A program made the position numbers and the translations under genes. The notes below the pieces were generated by a model that saw only the letters and a program-made list of their open reading frames with translations, was not told where the DNA came from and did not search any database. This document shows, piece after piece, positions 52,250-62,380 of a stretch of DNA of 64,000 bases (its first letter is position 1; each line of letters begins with the position of its first letter). This DNA comes from Burkholderiales bacterium (GTDB lineage: Bacteria > Pseudomonadota > Gammaproteobacteria > Burkholderiales > SG8-41), in NCBI GenBank assembly GCA_030683105.1, contig JAUXMZ010000045.1, positions 1-64,000 of the forward strand. Direction: 5' to 3'.

Positions 52250-53236
52250 TCAGGGACTCTTACTCTGAGCAAGGGCATCCTGATTGATAACATTGACCGG
52301 CTTGCCCTCAAGATATGCAAGAATCTGGTCGAATGCACCGCTGAATTGCGCTTCATAGGCATTTCTTTCGACGTAGCCGATATGCGGCGTGCAAATTGCA
52401 TTCTCCAGGGCAAGCAGCGGATGGCTGGCGTTGAGCACCGGTTCCTGTTCGAAGACATCGATAGCCGCCATGCCGGGATGTCCGGCTTTGAGCGCGTGCT
52501 CCAGGGCGTCCGGTGCGATCAGCCCGGCACGGCTGGTATTGACGAGCAATGCCGTCGGTTTCATGCGCGCCAGATCGGCGGCGGTGACGATGCCGCGCGT
52601 CGCATCGTTCAAACGCAGATGCAGGGACAACACGTCGCTTTCCACGAAAAATACCTCGCGGCTGCGCGCCGGCGTATAGCCGTCGGCACGCGCCCGTGCC
52701 AGCGACGCTTCGCGGCCCCATACCAGCACTTTCATGCCGAACGCCTTGCCGTAGCCGGCGATGACGGCGCCGATGCGGCCATAACCATAGACGCCGAGCG
52801 TGTGCCCGCGCAGTGTGGTGCCCAGGGTCGATTGCCAGCGGCCTGATTTGAGGGCGGCAACTTCCTGCGGAATATGACGCAGCGCGGCAATGATGAGTCC
52901 CCACGTCAGTTCCGCCGTGGCATAGGACGGCCGCCCCGGATGCATATTGGACGACAGGATCACGCCGTGCCGGGTGCATGCGTCGACATCGATATGCGGG
53001 TAAACGCTGTGCTGGCTGATGATCCTGAGTTTGTTCAGCCGTTCCAACAGCGGCGCGCGGATCGGCGTGCGCTCGCGTATCAGCACCAGTGCCTCGGTAT
53101 CTTTGAGCCGCCCGGCCAGCACGTCGATATCCGTGGTGTGGTCGTTCCAAATCGTGACGCTATGCCCGGCGAGCCTGGAAAAACATTCCAGCGTGCGGAC
53201 CGCGTCCTGGTAATCGTCGAGTATGGTGATGTTCAT
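52250..53236 (-). CDS. D-2-hydroxyacid dehydrogenase family
   Basis: [74 protein letters not shown]. Confidence 0.94.
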   Translation of the reverse strand: MNITILDDYQDAVRTLECFSRLAGHSVTIWNDHTTDIDVLAGRLKDTEALVLIRERTPIRAPLLERLNKLRIISQHSVYPHIDVDACTRHGVILSSNMHPGRPSYATAELTWGLIIAALRHIPQEVAALKSGRWQSTLGTTLRGHTLGVYGYGRIGAVIAGYGKAFGMKVLVWGREASLARARADGYTPARSREVFFVESDVLSLHLRLNDATRGIVTAADLARMKPTALLVNTSRAGLIAPDALEHALKAGHPGMAAIDVFEQEPVLNASHPLLALENAICTPHIGYVERNAYEAQFSGAFDQILAYLEGKPVNVINQDALAQSKSP

Positions 53237-53250
53237 TTCAGAATCCTTGA

Positions 53251-53395
53251 GCCACAGAGAACACAGAGTTCACAGAGAAACCCCTTTCAAAATATCCATC
53301 AAAATAAATCAAGAACGTTAAATCACAGGACACTGGATTTTTTCAAGACGTTGATTAAATTTATTTTTCTCTGTGATCTCTGTGTTCTCTGTGGC
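53251..53395. repeat. Family B inverted array (CACAGAGAA nonamer)
   Basis: GCCACAGAGAACACAGAGTTCACAGAG ... GTTGATTAAATTTATTTTTCTCTGTGATCTCTGTGTTCTCTGTGGC. Confidence 0.9.
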
Positions 53396-53495
53396 TAATA
53401 TTGTTTATTTATTTTCCCGTTTTTCCTTTGCGTACCCGTCGAGCGGGTATTGAAAAGAAAACCTTTGCGACCTTCGCGTTTATGCTTTTTTAAAA

Positions 53496-54728
53496 TTAAG
53501 TCCGTTCCAGAATATGCAGCCCCCGCACGCGGTCGAGCAGGTAGAGCAGCCCCCGCTCGTCGACCGTGACGTCGTTGCTTTGCACGCGATCCGAGCCCTG
53601 CGGCACGTCGGGCACGAAGTAGGCCACTTCCTTCATCGCGTGCGGATTGGCGATGTCGATGATGCGCAGGCCGTGCGCGAACCAGGCCACCGGGATTTCG
53701 GTGCCGGTGACCTTCTCGCAGGGCTGATGGCACCCGGTTGCATACGGCTGTTGTTCGTCCGGAATGTCCTCGAGCTGAAAACTTGACACGACCGCGGGAT
53801 GTTTCTCGTCAGTGATGTCGACCATCCACAGGAACGCTGAGTTGTGCGGCGGGCAGTCGGGCAGCCGCACCACGTCCTCGTCGGACACCACCAGGAAATC
53901 GCGGTTCTTGATCTTGAACGGGATGCGCAGCGCGGTATGCGTTGGCCACGGGAACGGCGGGCTCCAGTCGAGACCCGACACGAATCTGGGTTTCGCCATG
54001 TCCTCGATGTCGAGGATAACGAAACCGCCATGCCAGTAGCTGGTGTAGAGCCGGTTGCCGTAGCGCAGCGGATGATGGCACTTGTGCGCGGCGCCGCGCC
54101 AGGACGGTTGTTCCCCGCCGGCAGTGTGCTGGCCCGGCATCCACCAGCGCCCGACTTCCTGGGGTTTCGCCGGATTCTGGAGATCGAGAATCATCACGAT
54201 GTTGCCGAGATAACCGTCCTGCGTCGGCGAGATGTAGGCATAACGCCCGTCGAAATCAAAGCGGTGTACGCCGCGCGCATACTCGACGCCGGGCTTGTCG
54301 TCGGTCTGCCACAGGGTAATCAGTTTCGGTTTTGCCGGATTGGACACGTCGTAAATGCCGAGCCCGCCCTGAAAATCGCCCGGCGCCGTCTCGCCACGCG
54401 CGTTTTTCGCCGACAGCACTTCGCGGTTGGTCAGCATGATGTCGCCGGATACCCGCACCTTGTGCGAATGTGTGCCCTTGGGCATGTTGATTTCCGACAA
54501 CAGCTTCGGATGCTTCGGGTCCTGCACATCGAAAATCAGCGTGCCATGCGGGTTGCGCATGTTGCCGACGTAGGCAATATTGCGCTCGACCACCACCTGC
54601 CCGCCGCCCGCGCAATCGGTATAGGACAGCGGATGAATACCCGCGCCGCCGTGATGCGTGTGCCCATCACCACCGCCGGCACGGATATCGACGTAGGCGA
54701 CTTCACGGATACCCTTGGACTTGCTCAT
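53496..54728 (-). CDS. LVIVD-repeat (predicted beta-propeller) protein
   Basis: Six or more degenerate repeats: IFDVQDPKHPKLLSEI, IYDVSNPAKPKLITLW, ILDLQNPAKPQEVGRW, ILDIEDMAKPRFVSGL, MVDITDEKHPAVVSSF, IIDIANPHAMKEVAYF. Confidence 0.85.
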   Translation of the reverse strand: MSKSKGIREVAYVDIRAGGGDGHTHHGGAGIHPLSYTDCAGGGQVVVERNIAYVGNMRNPHGTLIFDVQDPKHPKLLSEINMPKGTHSHKVRVSGDIMLTNREVLSAKNARGETAPGDFQGGLGIYDVSNPAKPKLITLWQTDDKPGVEYARGVHRFDFDGRYAYISPTQDGYLGNIVMILDLQNPAKPQEVGRWWMPGQHTAGGEQPSWRGAAHKCHHPLRYGNRLYTSYWHGGFVILDIEDMAKPRFVSGLDWSPPFPWPTHTALRIPFKIKNRDFLVVSDEDVVRLPDCPPHNSAFLWMVDITDEKHPAVVSSFQLEDIPDEQQPYATGCHQPCEKVTGTEIPVAWFAHGLRIIDIANPHAMKEVAYFVPDVPQGSDRVQSNDVTVDERGLLYLLDRVRGLHILERT

Positions 54729-54749
54729 GTGTCTTTTTCCCCTGCCAGG

Positions 54750-55709
54750 TTACTGGAGTTTGATGTTGGCGGTCTTGATGACCTTGCCCCACTTCTCGTA
54801 TTCGCTGCGGATGAAACGCGCGAATTCCTCGGGCTTGTCGCCAACCGGCACCGTGGACATGCTCAACAGCCGGTCTTTGACTTCAGGGAGCGCAAGCGCC
54901 TTGACGATTTCCCGGTTGAGCCTGCTGACGATGGCCTTGTTCGTTTGTGCCGGCGCAAGCCAGCCGAACCAGCCGATGACCTCGAAACCAGGAAAACCGG
55001 ATTCAGCCACGGTCGGCAGCTCCGGCGCCACAGGGGAGCGCTTGGCGCTGGTAATCGCCAGCGCGCGGACTTTGCCCGCGTTGACCTGCGGCGTCGCCGC
55101 CAGCGCGATGCTGAACAGCGCCTGTGTCTGGCCCCCGATGGTTTCCTGCAATGCAGGGGCGCCGCCCTTGTACGGCACGTGCACGAACGACGTTTTCGAA
55201 GTCAGCCGGAACAGCTCCAGCGCCAGATGGCCGGAGGTGCCGTTCCCCGCCGAGGCAAATGCAAAGCCACCTTGCTTCGCCTTGATCGCCGTAACCAGTT
55301 CGGACACCGATTTCGCCGGCACCGAGGGATGCACGACGAGGATATTGGGCACGGTGACACCCAGAGTAATCGGCGCAAAATCCTTGACCGGGTGATATGG
55401 CACATTGTGGTACAGGCTGGGATTGATCGCCACGCCGGCGGCGACCAGTACGAAGGTATAGCCGTCGGGATCGGCACGCGCCGCAATGTCGTAGGCAATG
55501 CCGCCGTTGGCGCCAGGCCGGTTGTCTACGAGAACGGTCTGACCCAGTGCCTCTGTGAGCTTCGGGCTGACCAGGCGCGCCAGCGTGTCAGCCGGTCCGC
55601 CCGGCGGCACTGCGACGATCATGCGTACCGGCTTGTTCGGATAGCCTTGCGCCTGGACCACCCCTGCGATTGACAGCAAGGCACAGCAAAGTAACGCTCT
55701 TTTAATCAT
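54750..55709 (-). CDS. Bug-family TTT substrate-binding protein
   Basis: GYPNKPVRMIVAVPPGGPADTLARLVSPKLTEALGQTVLVDNRPGANGGIAYDIAARA. Confidence 0.95.
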   Translation of the reverse strand: MIKRALLCCALLSIAGVVQAQGYPNKPVRMIVAVPPGGPADTLARLVSPKLTEALGQTVLVDNRPGANGGIAYDIAARADPDGYTFVLVAAGVAINPSLYHNVPYHPVKDFAPITLGVTVPNILVVHPSVPAKSVSELVTAIKAKQGGFAFASAGNGTSGHLALELFRLTSKTSFVHVPYKGGAPALQETIGGQTQALFSIALAATPQVNAGKVRALAITSAKRSPVAPELPTVAESGFPGFEVIGWFGWLAPAQTNKAIVSRLNREIVKALALPEVKDRLLSMSTVPVGDKPEEFARFIRSEYEKWGKVIKTANIKLQ

Positions 55710-55726
55710 ATTGCCTCCCCGGTTAT

Positions 55727-56641
55727 TTATTGCGTCAGCACGCGATTCTCCGGCACCGACTGGAATGCGTGCATCACATGCCAGAACTTGTGACGGTTGA
55801 TGCTCAGCGTCGCCGCGTGCGCCAGCCCGGAGATGAAAACGAACTGCTTGTCCTTGCTTGGCAGCCTGGAGAAGAAATCAAGCAGATCCTCCTCGGTGGC
55901 GATGCCGTCGTACTCGCCGCGGATGATCAGCACCGGGCAGATGATCCGCGCCGGATCAACCAGCGGCAGGTGCGCGCACATGTCGAGGTAGGTGCCGGTG
56001 GGCACCGAGTCATAAAGCGCCAGTTCGGCATCGGCCAGGGCATCCGCAACCGCAGGCTCGGAAGTGCCGGGCTTGTCGCGCGTGAACATGCTGTGAAAAA
56101 AAGCACGATCGACTGCGCGCCGGTTGTTCGCGCGGTATTCCTCCAGTTTTTCGCGGCGCTTGGCGAGCGTGGGCGAACCTTTCCCGGTATAGACCAGGGC
56201 GGACAGCATGAGCTTAGTCACGCGTTCAGGATGGCGCTCGGCATACAGCGCTGCGCGCAGCGCGCCTGAGGAAGCGCCGTACATGCAGACGCGGGTAAGA
56301 CCGGTCTCCTGCTCCACAATCCGCATGGCCGCCGCCAGGTCATCGGCACCGGATGCGATGTCCGAGTTGCCGCCGGTTTTATCCGATCGGCCGTAGCCTT
56401 CATGGTCCACCGTCCACACGTCGTAGCCCAATCCGGCAAAATGATCCATCAGCGAGTAGTCAGGATGCCCCGGCACATCGAGGTCGAACGCGGAGCGCCC
56501 CGAATTTGAAGAGCCGTGCACCAGGAACAGCACCGGCAGCGTTCCGCCATTTTTTTGCGGCGCCGTTGCGCGCTTGCGATAGACGTAAAGCTTCACCCCG
56601 CCTTTATCCGCCCAGTATTCACCACTCCATATGCTGCTCAT
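55727..56641 (-). CDS. Alpha/beta hydrolase
   Basis: VLFLVHGSSNSGRSAFDL; VWTVDHEGYGRSDKTGG; VCMYGASSGALRAALYAERHPERV. Confidence 0.9.
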   Translation of the reverse strand: MSSIWSGEYWADKGGVKLYVYRKRATAPQKNGGTLPVLFLVHGSSNSGRSAFDLDVPGHPDYSLMDHFAGLGYDVWTVDHEGYGRSDKTGGNSDIASGADDLAAAMRIVEQETGLTRVCMYGASSGALRAALYAERHPERVTKLMLSALVYTGKGSPTLAKRREKLEEYRANNRRAVDRAFFHSMFTRDKPGTSEPAVADALADAELALYDSVPTGTYLDMCAHLPLVDPARIICPVLIIRGEYDGIATEEDLLDFFSRLPSKDKQFVFISGLAHAATLSINRHKFWHVMHAFQSVPENRVLTQ

Positions 56642-56877
56642 CGGGCGACCCTCTTCCTGTTTGAACTATCGTTACCTTATCGTATTGCAGACCGGCGCGC
56701 ACTGCACAGTCCAAATATTGGGCACGGGAAATCGACAATGCTATGATTCGAGCACTGTTTGTGCCGCTACATGCAACTGCCGTTGGAAACAGCACCATGC
56801 TCGGAATTTCAGCTTCAAAAAACTGCAGTCGGTCCGAAATCGGGGCATGCGCCGCCGCATAATTTTGGGATAGCTTC

Positions 56878-57360
56878 GTGACAGAAACCATCAAACTCAA
56901 TGTAAACGGCGTGGAACATTCGGTCACCGCAGAGGCCGACACCCCACTGATCTATATTCTTCGCAACGACCTTAATCTGATGGGCACGCGTTTCGGTTGC
57001 GGGCTCGGGCAATGCGGCGCCTGCAATGTGCTCATCGACGGCAACAATGTGGCATCGTGCGATACGCCGCTATGGGCTGCCGCCGGCAAGCGGACCACCA
57101 CGATTGAAGGCCTCGGCACCCCTGATCATCTGCACCCGCTGCAACAGGCTTTCGTAGACGAGCAAGCCGCGCAATGTGGTTACTGTGTGAACGGGATCAT
57201 CATCAGCGCCAAGGCCCTGCTCGACAGGAACCCGGAGCCGGGTGAGGACGAGATCCGCGCGGCGCTCGATCGCAACCTCTGCCGCTGCGGCACGCATAAC
57301 CGCTTCATACGCGCAATTCAGCGCATGGTGCGTGAAGCGAAAGGAAATGTGGCGCGATGA
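56878..57360 (+). CDS. [2Fe-2S] small subunit of a molybdenum hydroxylase (isoquinoline 1-oxidoreductase/nicotinate dehydrogenase type)
   Basis: LNVNGVEHSVTAEADTPLIYILRNDLNLMGTRFGCGLGQCGACNVLIDG; QCGYCVNGIIISAKALLD; LCRCGTHNRFIRAI; GTG start. Confidence 0.93.
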   Translation: MTETIKLNVNGVEHSVTAEADTPLIYILRNDLNLMGTRFGCGLGQCGACNVLIDGNNVASCDTPLWAAAGKRTTTIEGLGTPDHLHPLQQAFVDEQAAQCGYCVNGIIISAKALLDRNPEPGEDEIRAALDRNLCRCGTHNRFIRAIQRMVREAKGNVAR

Positions 57361-59480
57361 GCAACTCCACCGCAAAGCTGCCGCCCACCCTCGATAAAAA
57401 CCGGCGGCTCGATCGCTGGGTCCGGATCAACATCGAAGGCACCGTCACGGTCCGCACCGGCAAGGTGGAGATCGGCCAGGGCATCGTATCGGCGATAGCC
57501 CAGATCGCCGCCGAGGAACTTGACATCAACTACTCCAGAATCCGCATGATGCCTGTGGATACGACGATCAGCCCGAATGAAGGTTCGACCTCGGGCAGCC
57601 GCTCGGTTGAGGAAGGCGGTGAGGCCATGCGACAGGCTTGCGCCGAAATTCGTGACGCTCTGCTGCAGGCGGCAGCGCGCAAGTTCGATACGAGCCTGGA
57701 GAAGCTCTCGGTCGAAGATGGCACGATACGCGTGCGCGGCAGCAGCGATACGATCACCTACTGGCAACTTGCGCCCGAGGCGAACCTCGCGCGGGATGCA
57801 ACCGGACAGGTCAGACCCAAGCACGCTGACGAATTCAAGCTCGTCGGCAAAGCGCTGCCCCGCCTCGACATTACCGCGAAGCTTACCGGTGCGGCCTTCA
57901 TTCACGATCTCGTGCTCCCGGGTATGCTGCATGGGCGCATCGTGCGTCCGCCCTCGTACCGCGCGAAGCTCTTGTCACTGGACGATGGCGCCGCACGCGC
58001 CATGCCCGGCGTGCGGGCGATAGTCCGCGAAGGCAGTTTCATCGGCGTGATTGCCGGGCGTGAAGAGCAGGCGGTCAAGGCAATGCAGGCGCTCGCCCGC
58101 GGCTGCGAGTGGCGCGAACAGGCCGACCTGCCTGACGTGGACGCCATGCCGGAATTCTTGCTCGCGCAGGCGGCCGAGGACGAGAACCTCAGCGACAAAT
58201 CTGCCGCTTCCACCGCGCCCGGCAAGACGCTCACCGCCACTTACACGCGACCTTATCTCGCGCACGCCTCTATCGGCCCGTCCTGCGCGCTCGCGTGGTG
58301 GCACGAGGGCACGCTCGAAGTGTGGTCGCACAGCCAGTCCATCTATGCGTTGCGCGACGAGATCGCGAAAATACTGAAACTTTCCCCTGACAACGTCATT
58401 GCGCGCCATGCGGATGGCGCGGGCTGCTACGGGCACAACGGCGCGGACGACGCGGCATTCGATGCTGTGTTGCTTGCACGCGCCGTAGAGGGACATCCGG
58501 TACGGGTGCAGTGGATGCGCGAGGATGAATTCGCATGGGAGCCGTTCGGCCCGGCGATGGTCGTGAAAGTCGGCGGATCGCTGTCCGTGAACGGCAACGT
58601 CACCGAATGGAAAGAAGAGATCTGGGGCAACCGGCATGTCTCGCGCCCCGGGCGCCATCCCGATCCCGGACTACTCGCCGCCTGGCATTTCGATCAGGGA
58701 TATGAACCGCCGCCAGCAGTGGACATGCCGCTGGCCATGGGCGGCGGGAGCCAGCGCAACGCAGTGCCGTACTACGATTTTCCCGGACAAAGTGTCATCA
58801 ACCACGCCGTGAAAGCGATGCCGGTGCGCACCTCCACGCTGCGCGCGCTCGGCGCCTACATTAACGTGTTCGCGATCGAGTCGTTCATGGATGAACTTGC
58901 CGCGGCTGCGGGTATCGATCCGGTCGAATTCCGCCTGCGGCATCTCAAGGACGAGCGCGCACAGGCGGTCATCAGGGCCGCCGCGGCCAAAGCCGGCTGG
59001 AAGCCCAATGCCAAAGGCGACGGCACGCACGGCATGGGAATCGGCTTCGCGCGTTACAAGAACATTGGCGATTATGTCGCAGTCATCGCCAAGGTGGCCG
59101 TCGCTGAATCCGTGCGCGTGGTACGCGTGGTCGCGGCAATAGATTGCGGGTGCATCGTCAACCCCGACGGTATCATTAATCAGGTTGAAGGCGGCATCGT
59201 GCAGGCAACGAGCTGGACGCTCAAGGAGCAGGTGCGCTTCGACCGCACCCGGATCACGACCCGCACCTGGGAAGACTATCCTATCCTTAATTTCAGTGAA
59301 GCCCCCAAGGTCGAGACTGTACTGATCAATCGTCCCGAGCAGGCATCGCTGGGTGTGGGCGAAGGGATGGCAGGTCCTACCGCCGCCGCCATCGCGAATG
59401 CCGTGTTCAATGCCATGGGCGTGCGCGTGCGCGAGCTGCCCATGACACCCGAGCGCATCGTGGCGGCGATGGGTGAGTGA
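57357..59480 (+). CDS. Molybdopterin-binding large subunit, xanthine dehydrogenase family (IorB/NicB-like)
   Basis: VRTGKVEIGQGIVSAIAQIAAEELDI; DGAGCYGHNGADDAAFDAVLLARAV; GVGEGMAGPTAAAIANAVFNAMGVRVRELPMTPERI; ATGA overlap with small subunit. Confidence 0.94.
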   Translation: MSNSTAKLPPTLDKNRRLDRWVRINIEGTVTVRTGKVEIGQGIVSAIAQIAAEELDINYSRIRMMPVDTTISPNEGSTSGSRSVEEGGEAMRQACAEIRDALLQAAARKFDTSLEKLSVEDGTIRVRGSSDTITYWQLAPEANLARDATGQVRPKHADEFKLVGKALPRLDITAKLTGAAFIHDLVLPGMLHGRIVRPPSYRAKLLSLDDGAARAMPGVRAIVREGSFIGVIAGREEQAVKAMQALARGCEWREQADLPDVDAMPEFLLAQAAEDENLSDKSAASTAPGKTLTATYTRPYLAHASIGPSCALAWWHEGTLEVWSHSQSIYALRDEIAKILKLSPDNVIARHADGAGCYGHNGADDAAFDAVLLARAVEGHPVRVQWMREDEFAWEPFGPAMVVKVGGSLSVNGNVTEWKEEIWGNRHVSRPGRHPDPGLLAAWHFDQGYEPPPAVDMPLAMGGGSQRNAVPYYDFPGQSVINHAVKAMPVRTSTLRALGAYINVFAIESFMDELAAAAGIDPVEFRLRHLKDERAQAVIRAAAAKAGWKPNAKGDGTHGMGIGFARYKNIGDYVAVIAKVAVAESVRVVRVVAAIDCGCIVNPDGIINQVEGGIVQATSWTLKEQVRFDRTRITTRTWEDYPILNFSEAPKVETVLINRPEQASLGVGEGMAGPTAAAIANAVFNAMGVRVRELPMTPERIVAAMGE

Positions 59481-59510
59481 AAGCGGAGCACTCCAAAAAA
59501 GAATTCGATT

Positions 59511-60818
59511 ATGAAGATCACTGCCAGGAAATCGATGAAACGACTGAATGAATTGACCGCGACGGAAACCGTCGCGACGATCGTTGCCGGAAAAACCACC
59601 TGCGAAGCGGTCGCGCGCGCCTGCCTTGACCATATCGCCGGGCGCGAGCCCCAGGTCCAGGCGTGGCAGTACCTCAACTCTGAACAGGTAATCGCTCAGG
59701 CACGGGCGCTCGACAAGAGCGGCAGGCGCGGGCCGCTCATCGGCGTGCCTTTCGGCGTGAAGGACATCATCGATACCTGTGACATGCCGACCGAGTACGG
59801 CACCGTCATACACAAGGGCCACCAACCGAAGCGCGACGCAGCGTGCGTCGCTTTGTCACGCAAAGCGGGCGGTGTGCTGATGGGAAAAACCGTGACCACC
59901 GAGTTCGCCAACGTCACGCCGGGCAAGACACGCAATCCGCTCGATCCCGATCGCACGCCGGGCGGTTCCTCCAGCGGGTCCGGCGCCGCCGTCGGCGATT
60001 TCATGGTGCCGCTCGCCATCGGCACCCAAACCACCGGTTCGACCACGCGCCCGGCCTCGTTCTGCGGCGTGTTCGGCTACCGCCCGACGTGGGGTGATCT
60101 GCGCACGACAGGCGTGATGGAGGCCTCGGGCTCTTTGGACACGCTGGGCATACTCGCACGCTCGGTTGAGGACGTTGCGCTCTATCGCGATGTGCTGCTG
60201 GGGGTGGCACCCGAACCGGTGGCATCGGACATTCCGGCACCGCGCATCGGGTTTTGCCGCCCCTACTTCTGGCCGCGCATCGAGCCGGCCACGCAGAATC
60301 TTCTGGAAGGCGCTGCACAGCGGCTGGCGCACGCTGGCGCACGCGTGGAGGAGGTCAAATTGCCGGCGGATTACGAGCAGCTGGAAACAGCGCACCGTTT
60401 GATATCCGGTTTCGAGATGGCGCGCAATCTCACCTGGGAACTTGAAAATCACCGCGCCAGCATCAGCGAAAAATTCCGCGAGGGGCGGCTTAAAGACGGG
60501 CTGGCCTGCACCTACGAGACTTACTGCGAAATGCGCGATCTGGTTGCACGCTGCCGGCGCATGCTGGAGCCGGTGATCGCGAAATACGATGTGCTGCTCG
60601 CGCCGTCGGCACCGGGTGTGGCGCCCGTGGGCCCGGATCCGGTGCCGCATCCGTGGGTTTATATGATGTGGACCACGATGCACGTGCCGTCGCTGACGCT
60701 GCCTGTATTCAAAGGACAGAACGGCATGCCTATCGGCGCGCAGCTCATCGCGAAATGGAACGACGACCGGCGTCTGTTTGCGGTATCGCGCTGGGTCTAT
60801 CAGCAGTTAATAATCTGA
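59511..60818 (+). CDS. Amidase signature family
   Basis: GVPFGVKDIIDTCDMPTEYGT; GSSSGSGAAVGDFMVPLAIGTQTTGSTTRPASFCGVFGYRPTWG. Confidence 0.95.
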   Translation: MKITARKSMKRLNELTATETVATIVAGKTTCEAVARACLDHIAGREPQVQAWQYLNSEQVIAQARALDKSGRRGPLIGVPFGVKDIIDTCDMPTEYGTVIHKGHQPKRDAACVALSRKAGGVLMGKTVTTEFANVTPGKTRNPLDPDRTPGGSSSGSGAAVGDFMVPLAIGTQTTGSTTRPASFCGVFGYRPTWGDLRTTGVMEASGSLDTLGILARSVEDVALYRDVLLGVAPEPVASDIPAPRIGFCRPYFWPRIEPATQNLLEGAAQRLAHAGARVEEVKLPADYEQLETAHRLISGFEMARNLTWELENHRASISEKFREGRLKDGLACTYETYCEMRDLVARCRRMLEPVIAKYDVLLAPSAPGVAPVGPDPVPHPWVYMMWTTMHVPSLTLPVFKGQNGMPIGAQLIAKWNDDRRLFAVSRWVYQQLII

Positions 60819-60832
60819 CGAGAGGAAAAGTA

Positions 60833-62146
60833 ATGGCAAACGGTCCCTGGGTGGAGCATTTTCCGGGAAATATGGTGTGGTCGAATGCGTGTCTCGTAAC
60901 CAAAGGCATGGCACCGTACGGCGCCGTGGCACTGGGCGAGATCGACGAGGTATGTGAACGATTGCGGGCGCGCCAGGACGAGCCCGATGCCTGGCGCGAG
61001 GAATGGTGCGCATTGGGCGCGCGCCTGGAAAAGGTTGCCGATGCCGCCGAAGCTGCGGGTCACAAAATGGCGGCGGGAAATTACTACCTGCGCGCGGGAA
61101 TGTACTATTTTACCGGAGAGCGTTTTATCACCCCCGGCGAGCAAAAGCGTGAAACAGGCCGCAAAGCCATCGAGCTGCAGAACAAGGGAATACTCCGGCG
61201 CTACCCGTACGCTGAAAAGGTGGAAGTGCCGTTCGAAGGCAACGCGCCGGAGCGCGGAGCAGGGCCCCCCGGTTTAGGGGGATGCGACCGCAAAGGCGTG
61301 TGTGAGCCCGCAGCTTCGAACCCCGGCGCTTCTGTGTCCGCTCCCGGGTCGCATCCCGCAAGCGGGAACCCTGCTTCGCCGTCCGCGGGCACCCTTCCCG
61401 CGCTGTTCATGAAAGCGCCGGGAGTGAGCGGGCGCGCGCCGACTGTGGTGGTGTTCGACGGCATGGATAACTGCAAGGAAATGAGCGTGCTGTTCGCGGG
61501 CCTGGAATTTGCAGCGCGCGGCTGGCATACGCTCGCCATCGACGGGCCCGGCCAGGGCGAATCGCTGCGCCTGCGCGAACTCTACGCGCGGCATGACTAC
61601 GAAGCGCCCGGTGCAGCCGCTTATGATTACGTATCCTCACGCCCCGATGTCGATCCGGAAAAAGTGATCGTCATGGGCTACAGCTTCGGCGGGTATTACG
61701 CCGCGCGCGTCGCCGCGTTCGAGAAGCGCTACGCCGCAGGCGTGGCGATGAGCGCCCTGCACTGGGACCTCGCGGCGTGGCAGGCGGAGATCAAGCGCAA
61801 GCAGGAGGCCAATCCGAAAAATACCGCTCAATCGACTTTCCATTTCCGCTGGATCATGGGTTGCATCGACGACGGCAATGCCGCCATCGAAAAAGCGAAG
61901 AAATTCTCGCTTGCCGGCGTTGCGGAGAAAATCAGCCGGCCATTTCTCATTGTTCACGGCGCGGATGATAAGGTAGTGCCGGTCGCCAATGCCCACAAAC
62001 TGTACGAAGCGATAGGCTCGCGGGAAAAGCACCTCAGGATCCTCACCGCCGAGGACGGCGGCTCGTATCATGCGCAGGCCGACAACCGGCAAGTGGGCAT
62101 CGATTACATCGCAGACTGGATAGATACCGTGATTCGGGATTCGTGA
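60833..62146 (+). CDS. Alpha/beta hydrolase (paralogue of the 20569-21798 gene) with an in-frame insertion
   Basis: LAIDGPGQGESLRLRELYARHDYEAPGAAAYDYVSSRPDVDPEKVIVMGYSFGGYYAARVAAFEKRYAAG. Confidence 0.9.
   Translation: MANGPWVEHFPGNMVWSNACLVTKGMAPYGAVALGEIDEVCERLRARQDEPDAWREEWCALGARLEKVADAAEAAGHKMAAGNYYLRAGMYYFTGERFITPGEQKRETGRKAIELQNKGILRRYPYAEKVEVPFEGNAPERGAGPPGLGGCDRKGVCEPAASNPGASVSAPGSHPASGNPASPSAGTLPALFMKAPGVSGRAPTVVVFDGMDNCKEMSVLFAGLEFAARGWHTLAIDGPGQGESLRLRELYARHDYEAPGAAAYDYVSSRPDVDPEKVIVMGYSFGGYYAARVAAFEKRYAAGVAMSALHWDLAAWQAEIKRKQEANPKNTAQSTFHFRWIMGCIDDGNAAIEKAKKFSLAGVAEKISRPFLIVHGADDKVVPVANAHKLYEAIGSREKHLRILTAEDGGSYHAQADNRQVGIDYIADWIDTVIRDS
61246..61392 (+). repeat. In-frame palindromic insertion within the alpha/beta hydrolase
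   Basis: GGGATGCGACC (61279-61289) and GGTCGCATCCC (61347-61357) inverted repeat; encodes low-complexity APERGAGPPGLGGCDRKGVCEPAASNPGASVSAPGSHPASGNPASPSAG absent from the paralogue. Confidence 0.65.
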
Positions 62147-62198
62147 TTCGTGGTTCGTGGTTCGTGGTTCGTGGTTCGTGGTTCGTGGTTCGTGGTTC
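62129..62198 (+). repeat. Heptamer tandem array, 10 units of GTGGTTC or variants
   Basis: GTGATTC GGGATTC GTGATTC then seven perfect GTGGTTC; overlaps the hydrolase stop codon. Confidence 0.95.
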
Positions 62199-62380
62199 GT
62201 GGCCAACAGTCGACTCAGCACCGATTGATAACGTTCACAAAGTAATTTGATTAATTTGGTTTAACCGATGAGTTCCGGCACCCGAGGCAGCGGTGCCGGC
62301 ATCTGTCAACATGTTAATATGGACGCGCTGCGTCTCATTCGGACAGCCGCGGCAGTTCTATACCTCGGACATCGCTCTCC

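Noticed and set aside
53844-55673. 609-aa plus-strand ORF spanning the LVIVD and Bug genes
   Set aside because: Antisense to two recognisable minus-strand genes and crosses their intergenic gap; no domain recognised.
58671-59825. 384-aa minus-strand ORF opposite the molybdenum hydroxylase large subunit
   Set aside because: Antisense to a clear xanthine-dehydrogenase-family reading frame.
62129-62198. CRISPR-like direct repeats
   Set aside because: Units are 7 nt with no spacers and no cas genes; a simple tandem array.
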